Assembly: GCA_963575745.1 (NCBI GenBank)
Contig: CAUYUJ010009569.1
Coordinates: 311,953 to 375,952 of the forward strand
Direction: 5' to 3'
From: Prorocentrum cordatum
Taxonomy: Eukaryota > Sar > Dinophyceae > Prorocentrales > Prorocentraceae
Length of the DNA stretch: 64,000 nucleotides
Shown: positions 38,777 through 48,800 of the stretch, piece by piece
Position numbering within the stretch: position 1 is the stretch's first letter
Layout: each line of letters opens with the position of its first letter
Program-made: the position numbers and the translations under genes
The notes under the pieces: model-generated
What the model was told of the DNA's origin: nothing
Seen by the model: the letters and a program-made list of their open reading frames with translations, nothing else
Database searches by the model: none

Positions 38777-39993
38777 CGTCCCCGAGATGCACGAAGTCAA
38801 GTGGCTCAGGGGAGCCGTTGAACAATGGCCTGTGCAACTCGTGAGTCCGCATGAGCAAGCCTGACGGGTCATGCCAAGCCGTCTTGGCCACAGGCGGCAC
38901 TTTTTCACAGTGCATACGTCGCCCAACCGGGTTCGCTGACATTTCCTTGATGCATCTTTGGCTTCAGACGCTCCCCTGAAGCAGGGCCCCCCACAAAAAG
39001 TCGCCGTTTTTATTTGTTGCTTCACCGATCGGCGCGGGCCCCCGGCCAACCCCCCCTTCCGCCCCCCACAGACTGCTCTGGGCGGCTGCTTCTGGCGACT
39101 GGCCGGGACCCCCCTTCCCAGTCTGCTGGCGCGACTGCCAGAAGCAGATCCACTGAGTTTCGGCCCGGGCCCAGAACCCCCCCCCTCCCTGGGCGTAGGC
39201 GACACATGGGGGGACAGCGAGGGCCGCAGAACAGGGGCCCTTGACGCCCCTGAGGCTTCACAAGGAGGCCCCGAGGGCCCGAGGAGTGCACCTTTCTCCC
39301 CTCCATCTATTTCTCGCCCCCTTCAGCCGCGGCGTCAGCTGGGCGGGGCGCGGCTTGCCGCGGCGTCGGCGGGGCGGGGCGCTCCCCGCGGCCGAGAGGC
39401 GGCCCGCGGCCCGCGCCGGCGGCTGCGGCGCGGGCGCGGCCGGGCAGCGGCCGCTGAGCGCGGCCGGGCGGCGGCGGCGCTGGGCCGCTCAGCGCGGCCG
39501 GGCGGCGGCAGCGGGCCGCCCAGCGCGGCCGGGCGGTGGCGCAGGGCGGGCGGGGCGCTGCCTGGGCCCGGACGGCGCCCGCGGCCCGCGTGGGTGGCGC
39601 GCAGGTCGGCGGCTGCGGCTGGTTTCGCAGGGAGGGTTGCTGCAGGTTTCAGCGGGAGGTCTTTTGGGGGCAATCCGCGGGCTCCGGGGCCCTCTTGCCA
39701 GCCCCGGGGCATCGCCACAAACGACTCGGGATGGGGAGCCGGTCCCGGGGAGCGGGTCGAGACCTCTGGGGGTGGATGTTATGAAACAAGTGGCGTCGGG
39801 GGTTCACCGCCCACCAAACCACCCCACCCCAACCCGAAGGCCTCAATTTGCCCTCCATTTCCAGTTGGGGGGGGGTCGGGGAACAGTGAACAAAACACAT
39901 ATGGATCCCGTAGCCCCCCCCCAACCCGAAATTCGGGTCTTCGGGTTGGGTTGGGGTGGTCTGGTAGGTAATTTGCGAGTCTGGGTTTCTAGG
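38777..39993. other. Mixed GC-rich region with an inverted repeat, no gene
   Basis: 38777-39300 has no recognised feature. 39320-39640 is extremely GC-rich (GCGGGGCGGCGCG types). At about 39808-39838 and 39936-39964 an imperfect inverted repeat (CCACCCCAACCCGAA / TTCGGGTTGGGTTGGGGTGG) could form a stem with a ~100-nt loop. Confidence 0.5.
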
Positions 39994-40190
39994 CCTCCCA
40001 AATTGGGTCGGAGCGGATGGGGTCGGAGGATCGCGCCGCATCGCCGATGCATCGGCGATGTGGCTCGATGTGGAGCTCGCTTTTCTGCTTTTTCTACCTG
40101 CAGGCGGTGCCGATGCGTCGCCAACGTCGGCGATGCATCGGCGATGCGGCGCGATCTCCCGACCCCATCTGCTCGGACCCCATGCGGGAG
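39994..40190. mobile_element. ~197-bp MITE/foldback element with ~60-bp inverted repeats
   Basis: The left arm at 39994-40057 includes GATGGGGTCGG, then GATCGCGCCGCATCGCCGAT and GCATCG. The right arm at 40122-40190 is its reverse complement with few mismatches. The unique centre is only ~65 bp. No coding capacity. Confidence 0.85.
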
Positions 40191-40525
40191 TCCTCTATAG
40201 GCTGGGAAAGGTTTTCTCCTGACGCCGCCACAGATTCCAATGCCGTGTAACAGGAGAATGTGTGTGAGCGATGGTTGCACTATGTGACACAGTGGCCGAA
40301 CACGCTGCGCTTCGGATGTCCACATCCACTGCCCCTGTTAAACTGTAGCGCAACAGTGCGGAATACGGGCGAGTAACTATGTGTGTTCAGTACACTCCGT
40401 CCTGTTGTGCGTGTTTGCACCCGCGACGCGTGTGAAATGTCACCTCACTGTCGTATACACACGTCGACAACACCCAACGTGTCTTGGGGACGCCCAGGGG
40501 CCATAACGTTCCGAATGTTTACGCC
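40191..40525. other. Spacer, no gene recognised
   Basis: Mixed sequence without conserved features. Confidence 0.45.
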
Positions 40526-40703
40526 TACAGTCAACGCGCCTAGTAAGGACGCGCGCCTTCATCTAGGATGCCCCTGCGTCCTTGCCTCTGTGGCCCGTCC
40601 TTTGCCGTTTTCATTGGTCGCCGCCGCCCGAAAAAAATCCCAACTTCAGCCTCCAAGGGTCTCGCGTCCTTACCACGCGTCCTTAATATACGTTTTGACT
40701 GTA
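40526..40703. mobile_element. 178-bp Tc1/mariner-type MITE, copy 1
   Basis: Begins TACAGTCAA and ends TTGACTGTA. The ~30-bp inverted repeats match at about 24 positions, including AAGGACGCG. The terminal TA dinucleotides fit a TA target duplication. A second copy at 56777-56952 has the same ends and ~85% similarity by eye. Non-autonomous. Confidence 0.85.
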
Positions 40704-40794
40704 CCACGCGTGTGAATGAATTGCATTCCTTCACTTCCCTGCACCGTGCGACAAACCACGACGTGCCTCGGAGCGTCCAGGCCCCCCGACAATG

Positions 40795-40930
40795 ACGCCG
40801 ACGACGGCCACCACGACGATGACGACGATGATTTTGACGACGACGACGACGTATGGTTTTGACGACGACGATGGTTTTGACGACGACGACGATGATGACG
40901 ATGATTTTGACGACGACGACGTTGACGTAT
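40795..40930. repeat. GAC/ACG trinucleotide array
   Basis: (ACG)n with TTTTGACGACG interruptions, similar to the array inside the 36.5 kb inverted-repeat element. Confidence 0.9.
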
Positions 40931-41059
40931 GCTTTCGCCCGAACGCCAGCCACTCCTTGGTTCTCGCTTCATCGCTGGCTAGTGTCTCGGTCTGGCCGGC
41001 CGCGCTCCCTGAAGGAAGGAGAGGCCCCCAGGGCGGCGCTTGCCCCCTTTGGGGGGACA
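40931..41059. other. Spacer
   Basis: No feature seen. Confidence 0.4.
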
Positions 41060-41465
41060 TCCTGCTGTCACCCCCAAATAAACATATTTTTGAAGCAGGC
41101 GAAACCAAATCGAAGCCAGGCAAATTGTGAGGACGTCTCAGGCGAAGCCGCGCCGAGCCCGCGCGAAACCAAGCAACTTGCGAGGACGTCTCAGACGAAA
41201 CCAAGTCCCAAACCAGGCGAAACCAATGCGAAACCGAGCAAATTGCGAGGACGTGTCAGGCGAAGCCAGTTCCAGACCAGGCAAATCCAGGGAAATTGCG
41301 AGGACGTCTCAGGCGAAACCAGGCCCAAACAGGCCAAACCAGGGGCCAATTCAAGCAAATTCGGAGGATGTCTCAAGCGGCTTGCGCTGCCTAACCAAGC
41401 CAAACTAGGCCAAGCCAGAGCCCAAACCAGGCAGATTTTGAGGACTTCCCAAGCAGAATCGCCCA
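41060..41465 (+). repeat. Tandem ~50-70-bp minisatellite (GCGAGGACGTCTCAGGCGAA)
   Basis: Six to seven diverged units share CAAATTGCGAGGACGTCTCA followed by variable numbers of AAACCAGGC-type nonamers. Frames through it are repeat-derived. Confidence 0.85.
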
Positions 41466-42189
41466 ATCCAGGCTCGATCCACTCTCCTGCATAAAATTCG
41501 AATTCAGGGAGTGGATCACCCCAGGCCCCGCCCGGGCGCGTGCCCGTTTAGAATTTTATGGGGGGCGCGGTTGGACCACATGTCCGCTGATGCGGACGGG
41601 GCTGGGCGCGGAAAATGTCGTTTGTTTTTCGGTTGTTCTTGGGGCCTTGGTGTGGCGTAAAGAGAAATGTTTCCGAGTCTGCAGTGTGGTTGCATCGTGC
41701 TGTGGTTTGCGATCGGCGCCGCTGGGTCCTGGAGGTCTACAGTCGGCCCGGATTAGTAGGTCGACCTTGCCAGCTCAAGGTTACCCTTGTGTCTTGTGCC
41801 TCGCGACACGTGCCTTCTTACACTCCTGTGGCAATGTGGCCCTCGGAATGGTCTTGTGTCCCCTCGCGTGTCCTGTCTAATCAAGGCCGACCGTATGGTT
41901 CAAGCCCTACTTGGTGTTGCCCCGCCTCCTTCAACTTTGCCATCGCGCGCCTGCTGCTGTTTCCCGCCCCCGACCTGCCGTCGGGTCAAGACGTTGCGCC
42001 TTGGCCTCCAGCCGCGGGCCACGCGGGCGTCCACCGCCTCTGTTCGACTTTCCCACCGCGCGCGACCCTTGCGCGCCCAATTCGGCGCTGCTCCGCCGAG
42101 GCCGGCCACCGCCATCGCGGCGTCAAACGACAGCGCGCGCGATGTGAGACACCAGCCAGACAACCGCCAGCGCAACGCCCAACGCACCC
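41466..42189. other. Spacer, no gene recognised
   Basis: Open frames of 70-210 residues without recognisable motifs. A short inverted pair, TAAAATTCGAATTC / GAATTTTA, flanks 41490-41560. Confidence 0.4.
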
Positions 42190-42810
42190 CATAAAACCCG
42201 ACAGAATCAGCAACATGCGAATCTGCAGCCCGCCCATCAGTCGCAACGCGACCACTTGATCCGAAACATGAATCGCAACGCAATGCGCAACACACCCAGT
42301 GAATCCCCAACATAAATCGCAGCGCGCCCAGCTACTCCCAACATGAAAGCGCAACACGTCCAGTTACGTCCCAACGTAAATCGCAGCGCGCCCAGTTCAT
42401 TTCCAAGTTCGCAGCACGCCCAGCGAATTTCCAACACACATCGCAACGCGCCTAGCTAATTCCGAACGCACATCGCAATCAACAACAAAAAAACATGTTT
42501 TCTTAAAGGGAGTCTTGATTTTTCGCACCGCATACTTTGCAACATAAGTCACAACACAATGTGCATCGGGCTCAGTTAACTCCCAACACAAATCGCAACG
42601 CGCTCATCAATTCATTGCAACGCGCACTGATCATTCCCAACATGAATCGCAACACGCCCAGTTCATTCCCAACACAGAGCGCAGCACGAGTCCCAGCACG
42701 CGCCCGTAACCGCCCGACATCAGTCGCAACACATGTCCCAGCACGCACCCGTGAACTCCAGCACACGTCACAGCGCAAGCCTCCACGCGCGCCCGCCTTT
42801 CCCAGCGTAT
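42190..42810 (+). repeat. ~35-bp minisatellite (CCCAACATGAATCGCAACGC)
   Basis: Many diverged units of CCCAACA(T/C)(A/G)AATCGCA plus (A/G)CGCGCCCAGT. A foreign-looking piece at 42475-42545 interrupts the array. Confidence 0.85.
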
Positions 42811-42957
42811 AGCTCGCAGCCCCACGCACCGGGTCTGCTGGGCAGAGCCCGTGTGGTCTTGGGCTGGGTCCCGCCGCGCCCTCGCGGCGCGTCCTTGGGA
42901 GGCGGCGCCGCCGCTAGCCCCCAATGATGGGCCGTATTCCCACCACCACTACCATAG

Positions 42958-43013
42958 GTAGAGGAGGAGGAGGAAAAGGAGGAGGAGGGGGTGGAGGAGG
43001 AGGAGGACGAGGA

Positions 43014-43048
<35 letters not shown>

Positions 43049-43083
43049 GGAGGAGGAGGAGGAGGAGGAGGAGGAGGAGGAAG
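42958..43083. repeat. GGA/GGC array at the 5' border of the large LINE
   Basis: (GGA)n, then (GGC)n, then (GGA)n. The LINE 5' end with its SL relic starts immediately after. Confidence 0.9.
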
Positions 43084-43112
43084 CCACTTGGGCTCAGACC
43101 ATTTTGGCGAGC
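43079..43112 (+). other. Possible tandem decayed DinoSL relics
   Basis: AGCCACTTGGGCTCAG matches the last 17 nt of DinoSL except for two substitutions and one deleted A. It is followed after one base by CCATTTTGGCGAG, matching the leader from CCATTTTGGC on. Tandem, 5'-shortened relics are what repeated trans-splicing and reinsertion would leave. Matches are short, so this is suggestive only. Confidence 0.45.
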
Positions 43113-43301
43113 CCGTGGCTCACGCGTCGCGCCGCTTGCCGACAGGCGGCATCGCGGCAGCGCGCGACGGCGCGCAGCAGACGCCCAGTCAAGGAACCGA
43201 GCTGGCATAAGCGGGCCAGGGCGCAGCGAGGACGAGCCAGATTGCTCGTAGCGCTGGCCAAGGCCCAGACCACGCTGGCCAATCATCATTCTTTCAATCA
43301 G

Positions 43302-45710
43302 ATGAGCAGGAATTGGAAGTGTCGGGATTGCTATCGACTGGTTCCCAATAGTGTATGGAGATGCCACTGCGGATACCAATGGCACAATGGGCACAGGAAT
43401 CCAGATGTGCCAGCGAACCGCGCACCAGCTGTGCCAGCCAAGGCCCAGCCAGCAGCTCGCAGCAAGCATGCATCGGACCCTCAGCAGCACCAGCAGCAAC
43501 AGCAGCAGCAGCGGCCAAGGTCAGCGAGCCGCAGAAGGCAGTATGCCAAGGCAAAGCAGCAGGAGCTCCAGCGCATGGTCAAAGAGTTACCATCGGCGAC
43601 CCCAGACCAGGCGTATCAGAACACAACAGTTTGGAAGCTCCCTCCTTCGACCAGCGATGACCCAGAGACATTGGCAGCGTTTCGGAAAGATACGCGCACG
43701 CAGCTAAACAAGAGAGCAAACCTGTACAAGAGCTCACTCGAGATGGGCAGGCATGATGATACTCTGGTTGAAGAAATGGCCGTTCTCAAGTTCATGCTCG
43801 AAGCCTGTGATGGCCCAGAGCGTCAGGTACAGCACGCCCGAGGTGAGCTATTGACCGCCAGGGAGAGATTGCAGCGCATCCGAGACCGACGCGAGGCCCT
43901 TCGTATGGAGGAAGAAAAGATCATTGAGAACATTGATTTGCTAGAGCAGAAGGTGCAGCAACTGGTTGCGGAGGTAGGCTACGACCAGTGGATCCACGCG
44001 GACGGGGACGTTGACATGACAGCGCCAGCCCAGGATGCGGGAAGCAGGCTTCCTGTGCCACCCGAGCCCCCGCGAGGGAGGAGAGGCTGGGGCTCCCCCG
44101 TACCAGCTCCACGGTCTGCAGGGGTGCACAGCGACTCCGCCAGGCCCCCAGCCAGTGCGACAGAGCCTACCTCAAAGGGCCCTGGGCTCGTGTCAGCCGC
44201 CCCACCCCAGCAGCCCATGCAGCCCCTAGCAGTCAGCGAGCGAATCCAGATTCTTGAATATATGAATGCGATGGTCACAAGGCAGGAACAGACCGACAAG
44301 CTCATCGAAGCTATGAATCGGCAGCTTCATTCCGCTGCCCAGGCCCAGGCGACGCTCCAGCAGCAGGTATTCGCGGCACAGATGGGCCAGCAGGTGCACT
44401 TCGACAGCAGGACGGCGACGGCTCAGCAGGCGGAGGCGGCCCAGTCGGCGGTGGCTGCACAGATCGCCGCTGCCCAGGAGGCGGCTGCACACGCAGCGTC
44501 GAAGGCCAAGGCCCCTCCTTCGGCCGTGCCGACGGTGGCCTTCCCTCCGCCACCGCCGATGCCTCTGCCCGTCGATGACGCGGTCATGGGGTTTACCGCA
44601 GCCCAGGACACAGCCTCGTTGAAGGCGGGTCCTGGGCCTCAAGGGATTTGGATGCAGCAGACGGTAGCAGCAATGGCAGCGGCGGCAGCAGCAGGCACAG
44701 CCCCAGTACCCATGCCCAAGACGCCGATCACTGGCACGGCCACGCCCATAGCGTACCATGGTACGCCGAGGCGGGCAGACCCCATCCCGTCGTCAGAGCC
44801 GCCCACCAGCCAACCGCAGCAAGCAGCCCCCAGTCACATGTTAATGACGCCTCCCGCTCGGCCCCCTCCTTGCCCAAGGTCACCAACGGCAATGGAGGGA
44901 CCAGCAGTGCCCCACGAACCAAAGGTGGTATTTCCCAGACAGACCAAGATCGTCATGCCGACCTCGAAGGAGCACCTTATGAAGCCAAGGCCGCCAGAGC
45001 GTACCGCCTCGGACATCCTCGGCCACCACAGCAACATGGAGCCCATGACCGAGCAGGCCAAGGCAGCAGCCCAGCCCACCCATGTGCGCCCAGAACTCAG
45101 TGCTGCGCCGATGACGGGTGGCATATCGTGCCCCGCGGCCGCAAGCGGCGATGCATTTGCGGCAGAGCTGCCCAGCCAGGAGGCGGAGGAGGTGCCAGCA
45201 CCCCACATGGACCCCATATCGCCTACGCAGCCGATGGCATCTCAGGAGGAGCATATTCCAGGCCCGCATCACCTGCTGAACCAGTACCAGGCGATGATTC
45301 AGATCGACACCTCGCCGCCTCCCACGCAGCCGTCACCGACATCGCCTTTGGCCACCCAGCAGATGCAAGGACTGGCCCCCCCGCCGTCCTTCGCGGGAGC
45401 CTTTGGCGCGCGCCTCGGTGGCAGCGAGGCCCAGGCGACCAGCGAAGTGGAGGCCTCCGTCATCGACAGAGGAGCTGCGGGCAGCATGCCGCCCCCCCCG
45501 CCGAGGGAGGCACCCACCAGCCCGAGGCCGCCGCCGCCACCAAAGAAAGCGCCGAGGCCACGCTCTGTAGAGCCAAAGACCGAGAACGAGGTCAGGAGGA
45601 CCGAGGACGGCCACTCGCCGCCTCACAAGTACCAGTGCCTGCCCCACGACCAGGACCAGGAGCAGGAGCCCCTGACCAGCGACCACCAGGGAAACGACGG
45701 GTACATCTGA
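43302..45710 (+). CDS. LINE ORF1 protein with zinc motif and coiled coil
   Basis: About 802 residues from ATG 43302 (MSRNWKCRDCYRLVPNSVWR). The first motif, C-x2-C-x9-C-x-C (about residues 7-21), resembles a RanBP2-type or ribbon zinc binder. A polyQ run (CAG repeat, about residues 62-72) and a basic RSASRRRQYAKAKQQE follow. A long charged coiled coil (ARERLQRIRDRREALRMEEE) spans about residues 180-225. The rest is Pro/Ala/Gln-rich and probably disordered, with a second helical part (IQILEYMNAMVTRQEQTDKL). It probably coats element RNA. The upstream frame to 42924 is only the Gly-rich GGA array, so the internal ATG is preferred. Confidence 0.8.
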   Translation: MSRNWKCRDCYRLVPNSVWRCHCGYQWHNGHRNPDVPANRAPAVPAKAQPAARSKHASDPQQHQQQQQQQRPRSASRRRQYAKAKQQELQRMVKELPSATPDQAYQNTTVWKLPPSTSDDPETLAAFRKDTRTQLNKRANLYKSSLEMGRHDDTLVEEMAVLKFMLEACDGPERQVQHARGELLTARERLQRIRDRREALRMEEEKIIENIDLLEQKVQQLVAEVGYDQWIHADGDVDMTAPAQDAGSRLPVPPEPPRGRRGWGSPVPAPRSAGVHSDSARPPASATEPTSKGPGLVSAAPPQQPMQPLAVSERIQILEYMNAMVTRQEQTDKLIEAMNRQLHSAAQAQATLQQQVFAAQMGQQVHFDSRTATAQQAEAAQSAVAAQIAAAQEAAAHAASKAKAPPSAVPTVAFPPPPPMPLPVDDAVMGFTAAQDTASLKAGPGPQGIWMQQTVAAMAAAAAAGTAPVPMPKTPITGTATPIAYHGTPRRADPIPSSEPPTSQPQQAAPSHMLMTPPARPPPCPRSPTAMEGPAVPHEPKVVFPRQTKIVMPTSKEHLMKPRPPERTASDILGHHSNMEPMTEQAKAAAQPTHVRPELSAAPMTGGISCPAAASGDAFAAELPSQEAEEVPAPHMDPISPTQPMASQEEHIPGPHHLLNQYQAMIQIDTSPPPTQPSPTSPLATQQMQGLAPPPSFAGAFGARLGGSEAQATSEVEASVIDRGAAGSMPPPPPREAPTSPRPPPPPKKAPRPRSVEPKTENEVRRTEDGHSPPHKYQCLPHDQDQEQEPLTSDHQGNDGYI

Positions 45711-45835
45711 GCCCGCTCGTACAGGTGCGTAGCTTTGACCCAGCCTCACCAGCGCCCCTCCCGCCGCCGGGGAGCAAGGCGGTCGGACCATGGGTGCCCA
45801 GGCCGATACTTAAGCATGTAATTTGCGCGCTGCCC

Positions 45836-48800
45836 ATGCAGCATCATGGCGCCAGCGCACTCTCAACTGTGAATGTGGAATTTCGGAGGCAGGCACTGAG
45901 AGGCTCAGCTGGGAATGAGCCCGCCGAATGCTCAGCCGTCTCCGTCGACCCCGTCGCCTCCAGTGTTAGTTCCGCCAACGTGGGCAGAAACATCCTCAAC
46001 GACGGATACGGCAGCTACGTTCATGGCAAATTGGTCTTCGACGAAGCTCGTCGACCGCTACGTCAATCTGATGACAATGGGAGTGGTCTGTCAATCTCAC
46101 CTGGTGGCTTATATTCCAATACACAGGTGAGCAGTGACAACTCTTCGTTTTCACAGCAGGACGCCTGGGCACAAATTGCTGCGTTGCCTGCTTCCCTCTC
46201 CAGCCAAGGGTCTGTGCTGGCAGAAGGGTGTCAAGTTTCTCGAATGCATGAGATTGCGGCTCCCAGGGTACGGGAGCCGCCGATCTCCTCCTCTCTTCGT
46301 CGGCGCTTAAAGGGAAAGCAGCCACCAATACCACCACCCTTGGAGCCCCCGAGGCTCCCATGGGACCAGAGTGCGAAACAAATCATTGCTTTAGATTTGG
46401 CGGTGCCATCAGGTGTACCAGTCTCTGATCAGGACGTTTCCGACTCCTTCCAGGTGTCTCCTCAGGACTCGAGCTCGACATGTTTTGGGATTCAACATGC
46501 TGATCGACTTAGCACTGTCTTGGAGGCATCCAGGAATTGGTTCACACCCAGGAAGTGTACTAAAGGTATCAGGTTACACCCGATGGCAACATTTGCAGTC
46601 AGCGTGGCCAAGCCGTCGGTACAGCAGGTCACCAAGCTTTTCCTGTATTGCGACGCCTCTTTTCGAGGCAACGTTTTCGACAGTGCCTGGGCTTTCGTTG
46701 CCACAGCAGTTGACGTGAGCGGCGACGTTTGCTACCTGGGCTTTGAAAAAATGTCGGCAGTGCGTTCTACCCACCTCACTTTTCCTGAAGACGAGGTCAC
46801 CAGTACGACGATCGAATTGATGGGTATTCTGTGGTCAGCTTTATGGTTCCTAGCTTACTACGGGCCCCAGCTGGAGGCCTCATCAACTGTGCTACCTATC
46901 TTGGGAATTTTCTGCGATAGTGAGTCGGCGGTTGGGATTGCTCTAGGTCAAGTCGTCCCTCACTCTAACGTCTCGCTTGCCAACCTCACCTACGTCGTTT
47001 ACCAGTGGGCTCGTCGTAGGTACGGGGTGCTGCTTTGGCATATCAAAGGTCACTCGCAGAACCCCTGGAATGAGTTCGCCGACTCGGTTGCTAAGGATGT
47101 TGAGGTTGTCGGTTCTGAACCTCCAGAGGCCCTTCAGCAAGCACTATATTTTGATCGCGCACTCGATTGGTTGTGGTTATCGCAAGCCCCGCACGAGGAT
47201 TGTATCGAATACCCGATCGACCTCGACAAAAATTGGATTCGAGGCACTCGGCCACAATGTATCGAAAAACCCTTCGGCATGACACCGACGGACATAGTTC
47301 CTAAGCATACTGTATGTCTTTCATTGCGCGTTGCCACATACAATGCACAATCTGCACGTGATGCGGAAGCCACGCGTGCACGACAGATGAAAGTTGCAGG
47401 TGAGAACATACGTCAGCAGTTTCGGGACGCGAACATCATCTTGGCAGGAGTTCAGGAATGTAGAAACCCTGAGGGAGTTCGGGAGTCCATGGGCTATATC
47501 ATCTTCTCTTCGGGATGCTCTGGCGACAAGAACCTCGGGGTCGAGCTTTGGGTTTCCAGGGAGCTCCAGTACGGCACCAAGTCTGACGTCCCACTTCAGT
47601 TTGAGCGCAGGCACTTCACGCCAGTGTATCAGACGCCGAGACACCTCATAGTTAACTGTCAAGCGCCGTCGTTCTCTTGCATGATCATGGTTGCTCACGC
47701 TCTGCACAACGGAGCGGAATATTCTGACCATCAGCGCGCTGCGTGGTGGCACCAACTTCGATTAGCCACACTGAAGTTCAATGTGCAGTTGCTTCTTCTG
47801 GATGCCAACGCTCGTGTCGGAGAGATCACCTCTTGTGCGATTGGCGACTTTGGGTTTCGTCAGCCAGAGGATGCATCAGGCACCCTATTCCATGACTACC
47901 TGCTGAGTACAGGTAGATTTGCGGTGAACACGTTATTCCCCACCAGCTCAGACGGAGTTACGTGGTTGGCCCCCTCTAACAAGGCGCCCCACAGGCTCGA
48001 CTATGTCGTCGTCGCTAGCGAGCTTATCGACACCGTCGTGGAGAATTACACTATCTTAGACATTGATACAAATGCAGAAGCAGCAGATCACAGGCCAGTC
48101 GTCGTCCTTCTTAAATCGTCGTCTCTGGCTAAAAGGTCTCAGGTCAGACTCCAGTACGACACCAAGGCCCTGAAGGACCCCCACAAGGTCGCCATGTACA
48201 AGGCCCTCCTGAGGCAGTACCCCCAGATCCCCTCCGACCTGGACCCCAACAGGCACCTGGACATCCTGGTCTTTCGTTTTCTGGAAGCTGCCTCTAAGGC
48301 TTTTCCACTGGGGCCCAAGGTCACGTATAAGCCCTACGTCTCCCAGGATCTGGCCGTAGCCATTGGGTTCAGAAGACAGGTCAGGCAAGCACTTCGTCTC
48401 TGGCATCGATGCGACTCCACCGCGATGCAGAAGCTGGTCGTTGTGCTACTAAGTGCAGGCCTTCCTGAGGGCCCAGCGGATCTTGAGTGGGAGTACTGTA
48501 CCAGTGAGTTGGAACAGGTTCTTCACAAGAGATATGCAGGCCTTATCAGTCTCAATGAAGTTGTGGATGCAGCTCGTGCCTTTATGGATGTGTCAAAAAA
48601 GGTGGTGCGCAGGCTCACTCGAAGGTCAAAAGACGATCTTCTTGAGACGATGGCCGACGAACTGGCTATGCACCATCATGGGCATGACGCTGCTAAAGAG
48701 TGGACTACGATGCATGCACTACAAAAGTTTGGAGGTAAGAAGCGTAAGCCTGCAGCTGCTGGACTCCCGATTCGCTTCGACAAGGCCGGAGAGCTCATAA

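Noticed and set aside
39241-40200. 319-residue Ala/Gly/Arg-rich ORF
   Set aside because: Extreme GC composition; no motif, and it runs through a MITE.
41615-42259. 214-residue ORF
   Set aside because: No recognisable domain, overlapping frames equally open; not supported as a gene.
44648-45835. N-terminal extension of LINE ORF2 inside ORF1
   Set aside because: It overlaps the better supported ORF1 frame, starts with TTG and is low-complexity. Kept only as a possible frameshift fusion.
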